A stretch of 64,000 nt of DNA, taken from positions 1 through 64,000 of the forward strand of contig NZ_JPWH01000005.1 of assembly GCF_003326755.1 (NCBI RefSeq). The letters run 5' to 3'. A program made the position numbers and the translations under genes. Positions 56,089 to 64,000 of the stretch are shown piece after piece. Positions within the stretch are counted from its first letter, which is position 1. Every line of letters begins with the position of its first letter. The notes beneath the pieces were generated by a model that was given only the letters and a program-made list of their open reading frames with translations, did not search any database and had not been told where the DNA came from. This DNA comes from Thalassospira profundimaris (GTDB lineage: Bacteria > Pseudomonadota > Alphaproteobacteria > Rhodospirillales > Thalassospiraceae).

Positions 56089-57330
56089 TCACCTCTTGCC
56101 AATCACACCAATCAGGCTGTCAATCGCAACTTCCTGTTGCTCGCCTGCATCCAGGTCACGCAAAACGGCAATGCCTTTTGCCAGTTCGTCGTCACCAATG
56201 ATCACGGCCATTTTGGCATTTGCCTTGTCGGCCCGTTTCAGGCGTTTTTTCATATTGCCCGAATACCCCAGCTCGACGGCAATGCCGGCCTGGCGCAGTT
56301 GCTGTGCCAGCGCACGGCAGCGGCTTTCGGCGGCATCGCCCATCGGCACCAGCGCCACCGGGCGCGGCGCGGCAGGCACATTTTCCACCATCATCGCCAG
56401 GCGTTCAACACCAGCGGCCCAGCCCACACCGGCTGTTTGCGGGCCACCCATTGTTGAAATCAGGCCATCATACCGGCCACCGGCCATAACCGTGCCCTGC
56501 GCACCCAGTGTGCTGGTGACAAATTCAAAACAGGTATGGCAATAATAATCCAGCCCGCGCACCAAACGCGGGTTAAGCTGGTAATTAATCCCGATATCGC
56601 CCAGACCGTCGGTCAGTTGTTTGAAGAACGTTTTTGAATAGTCGTTTAAATACTCGCCAAACATCGGCGCATTTGCCACCAGTTCGCGATCGCCTTCATC
56701 CTTGGAATCCAGAATGCGCAACGGGTTTTTCTCAAGGCGGTTGCGGCTGTCTTCCGACAGCTTGTCAAAATGGCCTTTAAAATAATCCACCAGCACATCG
56801 CGGTACGCCGCCCGGCTTTCCGGATCGCCCAGGGTGTTCAGCTCCAGGGTGATGTTATCCCACAGCCCCAGCGCCTTGAGGATATGCGCCCCATAGGCAA
56901 TCACTTCAATGTCGCCAGCAACCTGTTCAACACCGAGCAATTCCACGCCGATTTGGTGGAACTGGCGCTGGCGGCCCTTTTGCGGGCGTTCATAGCGGAA
57001 CATCGGCCCGTAATAACACACCTTCACCGGCGACATCTGCTGCATGCCATTCGAAATATAGGCCCGCGCGATCCCGGCGGTATTTTCCGGGCGCAGGGTA
57101 ATGCGTTCCCCGCCGCGATCCTCGAAGGTATACATTTCCTTGGTCACAACGTCGGACGTATCGCCAAGGGTACGGGCAAAAACGTCAGTAAACTCAAAAA
57201 TCGGCGTGGTCATGCGATGATAACCATACAGCTCGCCAATGGCGCGGGCAGTTTCCGCAATATGGTCCTGTACCCGGTTATCTTCGGGTAGAAGGTCATG
57301 TGTGCCACGGACGGGTTGAAGCGATGCCAC
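56089..57330 (-). CDS. hisS: Histidyl-tRNA synthetase
   Basis: A 413-residue class II synthetase, active as a dimer. Motif 1 region: PVRGTHDLLPEDNRV. Motif 2: FRYERPQKGRQRQFHQIGVELLG. The histidine-specific LVRGLDYYCHTCFEF (with the catalytic arginine) and motif 3 near AAGVERLAMM are present. The start is GTG, with GGAG seven bases upstream. 106 bases separate it from ispG on the same strand. Confidence 0.95.
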   Translation of the reverse strand: MASLQPVRGTHDLLPEDNRVQDHIAETARAIGELYGYHRMTTPIFEFTDVFARTLGDTSDVVTKEMYTFEDRGGERITLRPENTAGIARAYISNGMQQMSPVKVCYYGPMFRYERPQKGRQRQFHQIGVELLGVEQVAGDIEVIAYGAHILKALGLWDNITLELNTLGDPESRAAYRDVLVDYFKGHFDKLSEDSRNRLEKNPLRILDSKDEGDRELVANAPMFGEYLNDYSKTFFKQLTDGLGDIGINYQLNPRLVRGLDYYCHTCFEFVTSTLGAQGTVMAGGRYDGLISTMGGPQTAGVGWAAGVERLAMMVENVPAAPRPVALVPMGDAAESRCRALAQQLRQAGIAVELGYSGNMKKRLKRADKANAKMAVIIGDDELAKGIAVLRDLDAGEQQEVAIDSLIGVIGKR

Positions 57331-57389
57331 GTTGTATCTCCGATATTTTTGCTGTTTTCCAAATCAGGCCGGATGCCTGCGCACGAAAA

Positions 57390-57413
57390 TAGCCTTCCGC
57401 CGGGATGGCGGAA
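57390..57413 (-). terminator. Weak hairpin between ispG and hisS
   Basis: TTCCGCC pairs with GGCGGAA over a five-base loop, followed on the minus strand by GGCTATTTT. The poor U-run suggests partial read-through rather than full termination. Confidence 0.35.
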
Positions 57414-57436
57414 AGCCCTAATTGCGCTATCGCCTG

Positions 57437-58549
57437 CTATTCTGCGGCGGCCTTGGCGGCTTCGATTTTTGCCGCCCGTTCCTCGACCAGTTCCACGATG
57501 TGATCCACCATCTTTTCGGTACTCACATTATGGTCCGGACGGCCGGAAATATACATTTTGTGGTTGCCACCACCGCCGCCGGTCAGGCCAATGTCGGTTT
57601 CGCGGGCTTCGCCGGGGCCATTGACAATGCAGCCAATGATCGACAGCGAAATGGGTGTTGAAATATGCGCCAGGCGCTTTTCCAGCTCGGCCACCGTATC
57701 AACCACGTTAAAGCCCTGCCGTGCACAGGACGGACAGGAAATGATCTGCACACCCCGGGTCCGAAGGCCCAGTGATTTCAAAATATCAAACCCGACATGA
57801 ATTTCCTCGACCGGATCGGCCGAAAGCGACACACGCAACGTATCGCCGATCCCGGCCCATAAAAGGTTGCCCATGCCAATAGCGGATTTCACCGTTCCAC
57901 CACGCAGACCCCCGGCCTCGGTAATGCCCAGATGCAGCGGGTAATCGCACGCTTCGGCCAGGCCGTAATAGGCAGCGACCGCCAAAAACACATCCGATGC
58001 CTTGACCGAAATTTTAAATTCGCGGAAATCAAGGTCTTCAAGGATGCGCGCATGGTTTAACGCACTTTCCACCATCGCTTCCGGGCAGGGTTCGCCATAT
58101 TTCTCAAGCAATTCGCGTTCCAGCGACCCGGCATTCACGCCAATACGCATCGAACAGCCATGATCCTGCGCGGCCTTGACCACTTCGCGCACCCGGTCGG
58201 TCGAACCGATATTACCGGGATTGATGCGCAAACAGGCCGCCCCGCTTTCGGCTGCTTCAATCGCGCGTTTGTAATGGAAATGAATGTCGGCAACGACGGG
58301 CACGCTAACCTGTTTAACGATGTCCTTTAACGCCAGCGACGATTCCTGATCCGGGCAGGAAACGCGCACAATGTCAGCACCGGCTTCTTCCAGACGGTGG
58401 ATTTGCGCAACCGTGGCCGCCACATCCGTGGTCAGGGTATTGGTCATGGATTGCACCGAAATCGGCGCATCCCCGCCAACCTCTACTTTGCCAACACGGA
58501 TTTTGCGGCTGACGCGGCGTTCAATATCACGATAGGGGCGGACACTCAT
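57437..58549 (-). CDS. ispG: (E)-4-hydroxy-3-methylbut-2-enyl-diphosphate synthase
   Basis: A 370-residue iron-sulfur enzyme of the MEP isoprenoid pathway. It has [16 protein letters not shown] near the start, a TIM-barrel core, and cluster cysteines in [14 protein letters not shown] and [12 protein letters not shown]. It starts [20 protein letters not shown]; the Shine-Dalgarno sequence is weak (GGGT). The gene upstream on the same strand is the rodZ-like gene, separated by a terminator. Confidence 0.94.
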   Translation of the reverse strand: MSVRPYRDIERRVSRKIRVGKVEVGGDAPISVQSMTNTLTTDVAATVAQIHRLEEAGADIVRVSCPDQESSLALKDIVKQVSVPVVADIHFHYKRAIEAAESGAACLRINPGNIGSTDRVREVVKAAQDHGCSMRIGVNAGSLERELLEKYGEPCPEAMVESALNHARILEDLDFREFKISVKASDVFLAVAAYYGLAEACDYPLHLGITEAGGLRGGTVKSAIGMGNLLWAGIGDTLRVSLSADPVEEIHVGFDILKSLGLRTRGVQIISCPSCARQGFNVVDTVAELEKRLAHISTPISLSIIGCIVNGPGEARETDIGLTGGGGGNHKMYISGRPDHNVSTEKMVDHIVELVEERAAKIEAAKAAAE

Positions 58550-58668
58550 TTGCGGACCCGTAGCCTTTGTTGGAACACGGTGATCTTCAGGCCTGTATAT
58601 AGCTTATCCCCCGCGCGGAAGAAACCGTTCCGCACAGGTTTTTCAAACTGTTTTTATGACAGTCATGC

Positions 58669-58698
58669 AAAAGGCGGCCCGGGGTCAGGCCGCCTTTT
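58669..58698 (-). terminator. Terminator behind the rodZ-like gene
   Basis: An eleven-pair stem (AAAAGGCGGCC / GGCCGCCTTTT) with an eight-base loop, 26 bases past the rodZ-like stop. The plus side also has GTATTTTTA. It separates this gene from ispG, which often form one operon. Confidence 0.75.
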
Positions 58699-58723
58699 GT
58701 ATTTTTACGCCCGTAACAAGGGG

Positions 58724-59983
58724 TTACTGGGTCTTTTTCTCGGCTACCGAGGCCAGAATATCATCCGGATTCAGTGAATAATCCGCAATAACCTGACCAT
58801 AAGCGCCAACCGGCAGGCTCTTGGCCCCGTCAACGCTGACCGAAAGCGCCCCGGCATTCCCGACCTCAAGCTTCAGGCCCGGACGATTGGGAACACGGTA
58901 AACATCACCGGCACTGAGCATCCGGGTCAGCAGAATATTGCCGTCATCCTCGCGAATGCGCACCCAACTGGTTTCATTGGCCGAAATGGTCACGCGGCTA
59001 TCGGCATTCACGGCACCAAAAACACGCCCGCCACCGGCATCCCCCACTTCGGGTGCGGCGGGAACAGATGCCACCTCGGGTGTGCCTGCCGTTTGCGGGG
59101 TATTGGGCGCACGCGGCGGAACCGGGATATTCGCCTGATCCGATGCCACCGGCGCAGATTGATCGACCGGCGCTGCGGCCTGGCCCGCCGCCGGGGCTGC
59201 GTCAGTTGCTGCTACATTGGGGGTAGCAGACATGTCATTGGCAGTCGCCGGTCCGGTATTTCGCGCGGTCGTCGTGGCCTCACCAGTGCTGGCGACATCT
59301 CCGGTCTCGCTCGCATCAGGTTCGGCAAACATGCCTTCAACCGTACCAGAGGCCTGGTCATTCATGCTTTCGGATGCTTGGGCCGAGGGGGATGGCCCCA
59401 TCCGCTGCCCCGAGGATGACGGGCCAACTTCGGCAGCATGGGCTTCGGCCGCATTTTCCAGCGTACGCTCACGATCCGGGGCACCATTTCCGGTGGCGAC
59501 CTGTGCCGATTCTCCAGGAACGGCACCATCCATTTTCATGCTTTCAGGCAGCGGCTCGACCAGATCGGCAATGGTTTTGCCCTGGCTTGAAAGATAATAC
59601 CAGCCGCCATAGGCAAAGATGCCAAGCACGGCCGCAATCAGCATCATCGCGCCGCCGGGCACCCGGCTTTCCTGAACCGGCTTGGGAAAGCTCAATTCGC
59701 TGCGCACGGCAGGCGCATTGCTTTCTTCCTTGTAGCGACGGACGATTTCCTTGCCATCGAGTCCCAGATGTTCGGCGTATCCCTTGACAAAGCCAAGACC
59801 ATACGGCCCGCCCGGCAAAGCGTCATAATCGCTGTTTTCAATCGCCTCAAGATAGACTTTGCGAATCCGCAACAGTTGCGCAACACCCTCGAGGCTTTGC
59901 CCGTGTGTCGTGCGCGTATGCCGCAGCAACCTGCCAACCGTCGTCTTTTCAGCGTTCAAATTAGCCTGTGATTCCATACTCAT
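58724..59983 (-). CDS. RodZ-like protein (HTH, membrane segment, DUF4115)
   Basis: A 419-residue protein. Residues about 15-85 are an Xre-type HTH_25 domain (VGRLLRHTRTTHGQSLEGVAQLLRIRKVYLEAIENSDYDALPGGPYGLGFVKGYAEHLGLDG). A single hydrophobic segment follows (GGAMMLIAAVLGIFAYGGWYYL), then a long Ala/Pro/Thr/Ser-rich periplasmic linker (about 140-310) and a C-terminal DUF4115 domain (TISANETSWVRIREDDGNILL). RodZ links MreB filaments to the envelope. The start is uncertain: ATG 59983 lacks a Shine-Dalgarno sequence and ATG 59977 is two codons later. The position upstream of ispG supports the call. Confidence 0.75.
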   Translation of the reverse strand: MSMESQANLNAEKTTVGRLLRHTRTTHGQSLEGVAQLLRIRKVYLEAIENSDYDALPGGPYGLGFVKGYAEHLGLDGKEIVRRYKEESNAPAVRSELSFPKPVQESRVPGGAMMLIAAVLGIFAYGGWYYLSSQGKTIADLVEPLPESMKMDGAVPGESAQVATGNGAPDRERTLENAAEAHAAEVGPSSSGQRMGPSPSAQASESMNDQASGTVEGMFAEPDASETGDVASTGEATTTARNTGPATANDMSATPNVAATDAAPAAGQAAAPVDQSAPVASDQANIPVPPRAPNTPQTAGTPEVASVPAAPEVGDAGGGRVFGAVNADSRVTISANETSWVRIREDDGNILLTRMLSAGDVYRVPNRPGLKLEVGNAGALSVSVDGAKSLPVGAYGQVIADYSLNPDDILASVAEKKTQ

Positions 59984-60145
59984 ATCATTTGACGGTACAC
60001 TTCCGGGCAGCGGCTTGAACCGCAAACGCCCTCTTGGTGGCACATCCAAATGATCTTCCTTTCGCTTTCCGATCGCCAACTCCCGCACCCCCACGTTACG
60101 ATCCAGCAACAAACTAGCAAATACCCCAGCCAAAAGCGATTGTTT

Positions 60146-62425
60146 TTAAAGTTTTACACCATGATCTATTGCGAAAGCCTTAAGACCGGACCTAAGACTT
60201 TTGCCTGGGCTATCAAGGAGCGAGAGAACATATTGTTCAACACTTCTTGCATTCATACTCCTGACCATCTCCTTGACCGGACCAACCGATGCCGGCGCCA
60301 TTGACAAACGCCGGACCCCCAATCCGATCAATGCCATCGCCTCGAGCGGACGCCCGGCCATTTCTCCACAAATGGTCAGGCGCACATTCCGGTCACTGCA
60401 CAATTCCACAAGGTGTTTCAAAAACGTGAAAACACCTGGCGACAATGTGTCATAGCGACCTTCAAGACGCGGATTTCCGCGATCTGCGGCAAACATGAAC
60501 TGCAACAGGTCATTGGTCCCGACCGACAGGAAATCCACCTGGCCCAACAGGCTGTTTGCCTGCCAGATCAGGGCCGGAACCTCCAGCATCGCCCCAACCT
60601 TGACCGAACGCGGCACAAAACCCCGTCCTGCCTCACGTTCAAGCTGCCGATCAAGCAGTTGTTTGGCAGCCCTGAATTCTGCCACCTCTGCGATCATCGG
60701 GAACATGACATGCAAATCCCGGTCATGGGCCGCACGGATCAGGGCACGCAACTGGTGCACCAAAACCGCCGGCCGGTCCAGAGTGATCCGGATCGACCGC
60801 CAGCCCATTGCCGGATTTTCCTCGGTCATATCCTGCCAATAGGGCAATAATTTGTCACCGCCCACATCGAGAGTCCGAAAAACAACCGGTCGCCCCTCGG
60901 CCTGGTCAAAGATGCGGTTATACAGCCTTGTCTGATCTTCGATATCGGGCATGGCAGATCGCACCATGAACGGTATCTCGGTCCGATAAAGGCCAATTCC
61001 GTCCGCACCGCTTTCAATGACATGGGGCACGTCTATCAACAGCCCGGCATTGATGTTAAGCGATATGTTCACATCATCCCGGGTTTGCGCCGGCAAATCA
61101 CGCATTCGCGCATAAAGCGCCTTGCGTTCCGCCCGTGCTTTCAAGGCCCCGTCGATAACCGATCGCACATCCTCGCTGGGACGGACGAACAATTGCGCGT
61201 TATCGGCGTCAACAATAAGCGGGTCGCCACCTTCAACCTTGTCGAGAACCCCCTTTACACCACCAAGCACCGGAATATCAAGGGCACGGGCCACAATGGC
61301 GACATGCGATGTATGCGACCCTTCCTCCAGGGCCAGGCCCCGCAACCGGGTATGATCATAATCAAGCAATTCCGCCGGGCCGATATTACGCGCCACCAGA
61401 ATAATATCATCTGGCAGATTGCCAAATGCCGGCGACTGAAACTGTCCGGACAAATGCTGCAACAGCCGGTTTGCCAGATCCTCAAGATCGTGCAGGCGTT
61501 CGCGCAAATAGGGGTCTGTCACCTGGGCCATGCGCGCACGGGTATCGTCATGCACCTTTTGCACCGCGGCTTCGGCTGTCAGCCCGGTATTCACCGCCTC
61601 GGTAATGCGGTTCAGCCAGCCGGTATCCTTGGCGATCATGCGATAGGCATCAAGGATATCCCCCGTATCCTCGCCCCCACCCAAATCAATGGATCCGACA
61701 GCTTCAACCATGCGATCAAGATGTTTTTGCAGCCCGCGCATGGCCTCGCGCAGGCGGGTCAGTTCCTCCTGCGGGTCTTCGGCGACCATGCGGTCAATCA
61801 CGATGCGCGGTTCATGCAAAACCGCCGTGCCCTTGCCAATACCCGGTGCCAACCGCGCGCCTGACAGGCGGAGGGGCAACAGGGCAATACCATCCGCCGG
61901 GATCAGTTCATCGCGATTAACCAGTTCCCCTCCGGCCACCATTTCGGCCAGGACCATCGCGACATTTTCCAGGGCTTCCTGTTCGTCCTCGGTATATTGG
62001 CGTTCGGTCCGGTTTTGCACAGCCAGCACGCCAATGATGCGGCCCCCGCGCAAAATCGGCACGCCAATCATGGAATGGTAAATTTCTTCACCGGTTTCCG
62101 GGCGGTAGGCAAAATTCGGGTGCGATTGGGCATCGCGCAAATTAAGCGGCCTTGCATGGGCCGCCACATAACCGACAATCCCCTCGCCGGTGCGCAGGCG
62201 CGTGCGATGCACGGCCTCGGCCGCCAGACCACAGGTGGCAAACAGTTCAAGCACCTCGCCCGCGCGCATCACATAGACCGAACACACCTCGGCAACCATG
62301 TCGGCTGCAATGATGGTTACGATCTTGCCCAGGCGCTCTTCTGCACTGCCTGGTCCGGCCATCACATCGCGCACCCGTTTTAACAGGCGACGCGGACCGG
62401 TAACTGCGGCGGGCGAAATGCTCAT
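60146..62425 (-). CDS. ptsP: Phosphoenolpyruvate-protein phosphotransferase of the nitrogen PTS (enzyme I-Ntr)
   Basis: A 759-residue enzyme with an N-terminal GAF domain (about 1-170: VYVMRAGEVLELFATCGLAAEA, GIVGYVAAHARPLNLRDAQSHPNF) that senses glutamine or 2-oxoglutarate. The enzyme I part has the phosphorylated histidine in EEGSHTSHVAIVARALDIPVLGG and the PEP-binding barrel with GIGLYRTEIPFM, FRTLDVGGDK and SVGTNDLLQFMFAADR. It passes phosphate to NPr and EIIA-Ntr. The Shine-Dalgarno sequence is weak. It begins five bases after the upstream flavoprotein gene ends and so shares its transcript. Confidence 0.93.
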   Translation of the reverse strand: MSISPAAVTGPRRLLKRVRDVMAGPGSAEERLGKIVTIIAADMVAEVCSVYVMRAGEVLELFATCGLAAEAVHRTRLRTGEGIVGYVAAHARPLNLRDAQSHPNFAYRPETGEEIYHSMIGVPILRGGRIIGVLAVQNRTERQYTEDEQEALENVAMVLAEMVAGGELVNRDELIPADGIALLPLRLSGARLAPGIGKGTAVLHEPRIVIDRMVAEDPQEELTRLREAMRGLQKHLDRMVEAVGSIDLGGGEDTGDILDAYRMIAKDTGWLNRITEAVNTGLTAEAAVQKVHDDTRARMAQVTDPYLRERLHDLEDLANRLLQHLSGQFQSPAFGNLPDDIILVARNIGPAELLDYDHTRLRGLALEEGSHTSHVAIVARALDIPVLGGVKGVLDKVEGGDPLIVDADNAQLFVRPSEDVRSVIDGALKARAERKALYARMRDLPAQTRDDVNISLNINAGLLIDVPHVIESGADGIGLYRTEIPFMVRSAMPDIEDQTRLYNRIFDQAEGRPVVFRTLDVGGDKLLPYWQDMTEENPAMGWRSIRITLDRPAVLVHQLRALIRAAHDRDLHVMFPMIAEVAEFRAAKQLLDRQLEREAGRGFVPRSVKVGAMLEVPALIWQANSLLGQVDFLSVGTNDLLQFMFAADRGNPRLEGRYDTLSPGVFTFLKHLVELCSDRNVRLTICGEMAGRPLEAMALIGLGVRRLSMAPASVGPVKEMVRSMNARSVEQYVLSLLDSPGKSLRSGLKAFAIDHGVKL

Positions 62426-62430
62426 CAGAT

Positions 62431-63459
62431 TTAAATGTCTCTTTGTACGAAGGATTGAACCGCCTGATCGACCAGATCAGCCAGAATTTCAGAAACCGGC
62501 TGTTCTTTCTTTACCATACCCACCGATTGCCCCGCCATGACAGATCCGTTTTCAACGTCCCCGTCCACCACGGCGCGACGCAGCGCACCCGCCCAGAAAT
62601 GTTCGATTTCCAGTTGGGCAGCCCCCTGTTCCAACTGACCGGCGCGGAATTTTTCAATCACTTCGCGCTGCACATTCATGAAGGCTTCGGTGCCCTTGTT
62701 GGTCAGGGCACGCACCGGGATCACCGGAAAACGGTCGTCAAGCTGTACGGTGGTCACGGCTTCACGCGCACTGGCCCGGATAAAAGCCTTTTTGAAAGCA
62801 GGATGGGCAATACATTCGCTGGCACAAACAAGGCGTGTGCCTACCTGCACCCCCGCAGCGCCCATTTCCAGCAGCGATGAAATGGCTTCGCCCCGGCCAA
62901 TCCCGCCGGCGCAAAAAATTGGCACATCGCGAATTTCGGGCAAAATTTCCTGTGCCAGCACGGTTAGCGATACCGGGCCGACATGCCCGCCCGCTTCGCT
63001 GCCTTCGATCACCAGGGCATCCGCCCCCGAGCGGGTCAGCTTTTTTGCCAGCACCAGTGCAGGTGCAAAACAGACGACCTTGGCAAATTCCTTGACCGCC
63101 TTGATCGACGCGGAGGACGGCAACCCGCCCGCAAGCACCACATGACCAACATTCTGATTGCGGCAGACTGCAATCAGCTCGTCAAGCTGCGGGTGCATGG
63201 TAATCAGGTTAACGCCAAACGGTTTGCTGGTCATTTCCTTGGTGGCGGCAATTTCGGCTTCCAGCAGTTCCGGCCCCATCGACCCGCAGGCAATGACGCC
63301 AAAACCACCCGCATTTGAAACCGCAGCCACAAGATGACGTTCGGAAACCCACGACATCGCACCGGCCATGATGGCGTATTCGGTACCCAGGAATTGCTTG
63401 CCGGGCGCCCACAGTTTTTCCAGGCGGTTGCGCGCTGCCGCAAATTTCGGATCGTTCAT
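62431..63459 (-). CDS. Nitronate monooxygenase-like FMN flavoprotein
   Basis: A 342-residue TIM-barrel enzyme of the 2-nitropropane dioxygenase / enoyl-reductase II-like family. FMN-binding parts are IMAGAMSWVSERHLVAAVSNAGGFGVIACG at the N terminus, GSEAGGHVG, IFCAGGIGRGEAISSLLEMGAAGVQVGTRLV. It oxidises nitronates or reduces enoyl substrates with FMN; the exact substrate is unknown. GGGG lies upstream of the ATG. Closely followed by ptsP on the same strand. Confidence 0.85.
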   Translation of the reverse strand: MNDPKFAAARNRLEKLWAPGKQFLGTEYAIMAGAMSWVSERHLVAAVSNAGGFGVIACGSMGPELLEAEIAATKEMTSKPFGVNLITMHPQLDELIAVCRNQNVGHVVLAGGLPSSASIKAVKEFAKVVCFAPALVLAKKLTRSGADALVIEGSEAGGHVGPVSLTVLAQEILPEIRDVPIFCAGGIGRGEAISSLLEMGAAGVQVGTRLVCASECIAHPAFKKAFIRASAREAVTTVQLDDRFPVIPVRALTNKGTEAFMNVQREVIEKFRAGQLEQGAAQLEIEHFWAGALRRAVVDGDVENGSVMAGQSVGMVKKEQPVSEILADLVDQAVQSFVQRDI

Positions 63460-63877
63460 ATAGTTTTACCCCAATTTAGGAATGCAGGACACTGCGTGGT
63501 TCCCGAGAGGATACAGTCCTGAAAATATCACCGGCTGGACAGTCAGCATGACAGTCAACATCGGGGAAAAGCCCTGAGAAAGGCAATTTATTCCGGTTAC
63601 GGCATCAAATACCGTCGCGATCTGCCAGACGGACCATCCGTCGGATCGCCCGGATTTGCACGGCCTGCGATCTTGCTCCCCCGAAAGACACCCGTCTTGC
63701 CAGGGCGATCCTTCGCCCATCCGCACAAATTCGGGCGACCCCTCAATCATATTTCAGGGTCTGCACCCATAATCATCATAATGGCCGCAACAAAATGTTC
63801 CAGCCCCGATATTCTATAATTATGGATCATGTAACACCGCCCGGGCCACAAACACAACCAGGCGGTGTCACAAAAGC
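63460..63877. other. Intergenic region between lysC and the flavoprotein gene
   Basis: About 418 bases without a supportable gene. A hairpin (ACACCGCC with GGCGGTGT, 63834-63868) follows lysC but has a long loop and no U-run, so it is at best a weak terminator. Nothing else was recognised. Confidence 0.4.
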
Positions 63878-64000
63878 TTATTCGGCATCCAGACCATAGG
63901 CCGTGTGCAAGGCACGTACGGCCAGTTCGGTATATTCTTCGGCGATCAGAACACTGACCTTGATTTCAGAGGTTGAAATCACCTGGATGTTGATGCCCTT
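63878..64000 (-). CDS. lysC: Aspartate kinase, 3' end only
   Basis: The last 40 codons of a gene that continues beyond the window. The translated end [18 protein letters not shown] followed by [16 protein letters not shown] and a TAA is the C-terminal ACT domain of aspartate kinase, where lysine and threonine give feedback inhibition. This enzyme starts the lysine, threonine and methionine pathways. lysC upstream of ptsP is common in alphaproteobacteria. Confidence 0.85.
   Translation of the reverse strand, partial: KGINIQVISTSEIKVSVLIAEEYTELAVRALHTAYGLDAE

Noticed and set aside
1-64000. CRISPR arrays, tRNA genes, insertion sequences, prophage
   Set aside because: I read for regularly spaced repeats, T-loop consensus with paired acceptor, transposase motifs and terminal repeats and found none that held up.

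Overview
The window reads as chromosomal DNA of a free-living alphaproteobacterium, most likely Rhodospirillales. My best guess is Thalassospira or a close relative; this rests on general resemblance and gene content, with no search done. The supporting markers are RcdA (DUF1465), TrcR (DUF1013), DUF1192, DUF4167, a COQ9-family protein, a transhydrogenase alpha subunit split into PntAA and PntAB, and a cysteine-less L31. Coding density is high. I see no tRNA or rRNA gene, insertion sequence, prophage or CRISPR array.

Layout. 1-928: no supportable gene. 929-7205: an M23 cell-wall peptidase, an ABC exporter with cyaY, rpmE, and a membrane class III nucleotide cyclase. 7276-10452: a cell-cycle neighbourhood with rcdA, two tandem small-RNA candidates, DUF1192, a quinone oxidoreductase and trcR. 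10617-15126: DeoR- and LysR-type regulators, a GNAT acetyltransferase and propionyl-CoA synthetase. 15127-15664: an intergenic stretch with six strong hairpins. 15665-23612: two DUF465 proteins, a TIGR02444 protein, a soluble FIST-domain chemoreceptor, phosphofructokinase, a degenerate GGDEF protein and purE-purK. 23859-30475: small exported proteins (a SNase-like pseudoenzyme and an Ivy-like protein), def-coq9, rpsU, an SDR, a LysE exporter and a GNAT. 30621-33636: the pntAA-pntAB-pntB operon, with an intrinsic terminator in front of it. 34513-44400: an exported CXXCH protein, an ABC1 kinase, oligoendopeptidase F, an acyl-CoA ligase, a solute-binding protein, a small P-loop kinase and a PRMT-like methyltransferase. 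44574-52314: DUF4197, clpB, a MOSC protein, a VirD4/TraG-like protein without its ATPase motifs, and DUF4167. 52718-64000: a long minus-strand run of prmC, prfA, hemA, hisS, ispG, a rodZ-like gene, ptsP, a nitronate-monooxygenase-like flavoprotein and the 3' end of lysC.

How the genes work together. The minus-strand run at the right end is a housekeeping cluster (aspartate pathway, nitrogen PTS, isoprenoid synthesis, histidyl-tRNA charging, tetrapyrrole synthesis, translation termination). Within it hisS-hemA-prfA-prmC are so tightly packed that they must be one operon. def-coq9, cyaY-ABC exporter, pepF-abc1 and purE-purK are other likely co-transcribed sets. pnt supplies NADPH from the proton gradient.

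Most interesting parts. (1) The rcdA/DUF1192 gap at 7729-8121 packs two promoter-plus-terminator units that look like sibling small RNAs, followed by what looks like a leaderless rcdA promoter. (2) A multi-hairpin element lies at 15350-15645. (3) A PRMT-like protein with an intact double-E loop. (4) An orphan coupling-protein homologue without Walker A or the Walker B glutamate. (5) An exported nuclease-fold protein with its catalytic residues replaced.
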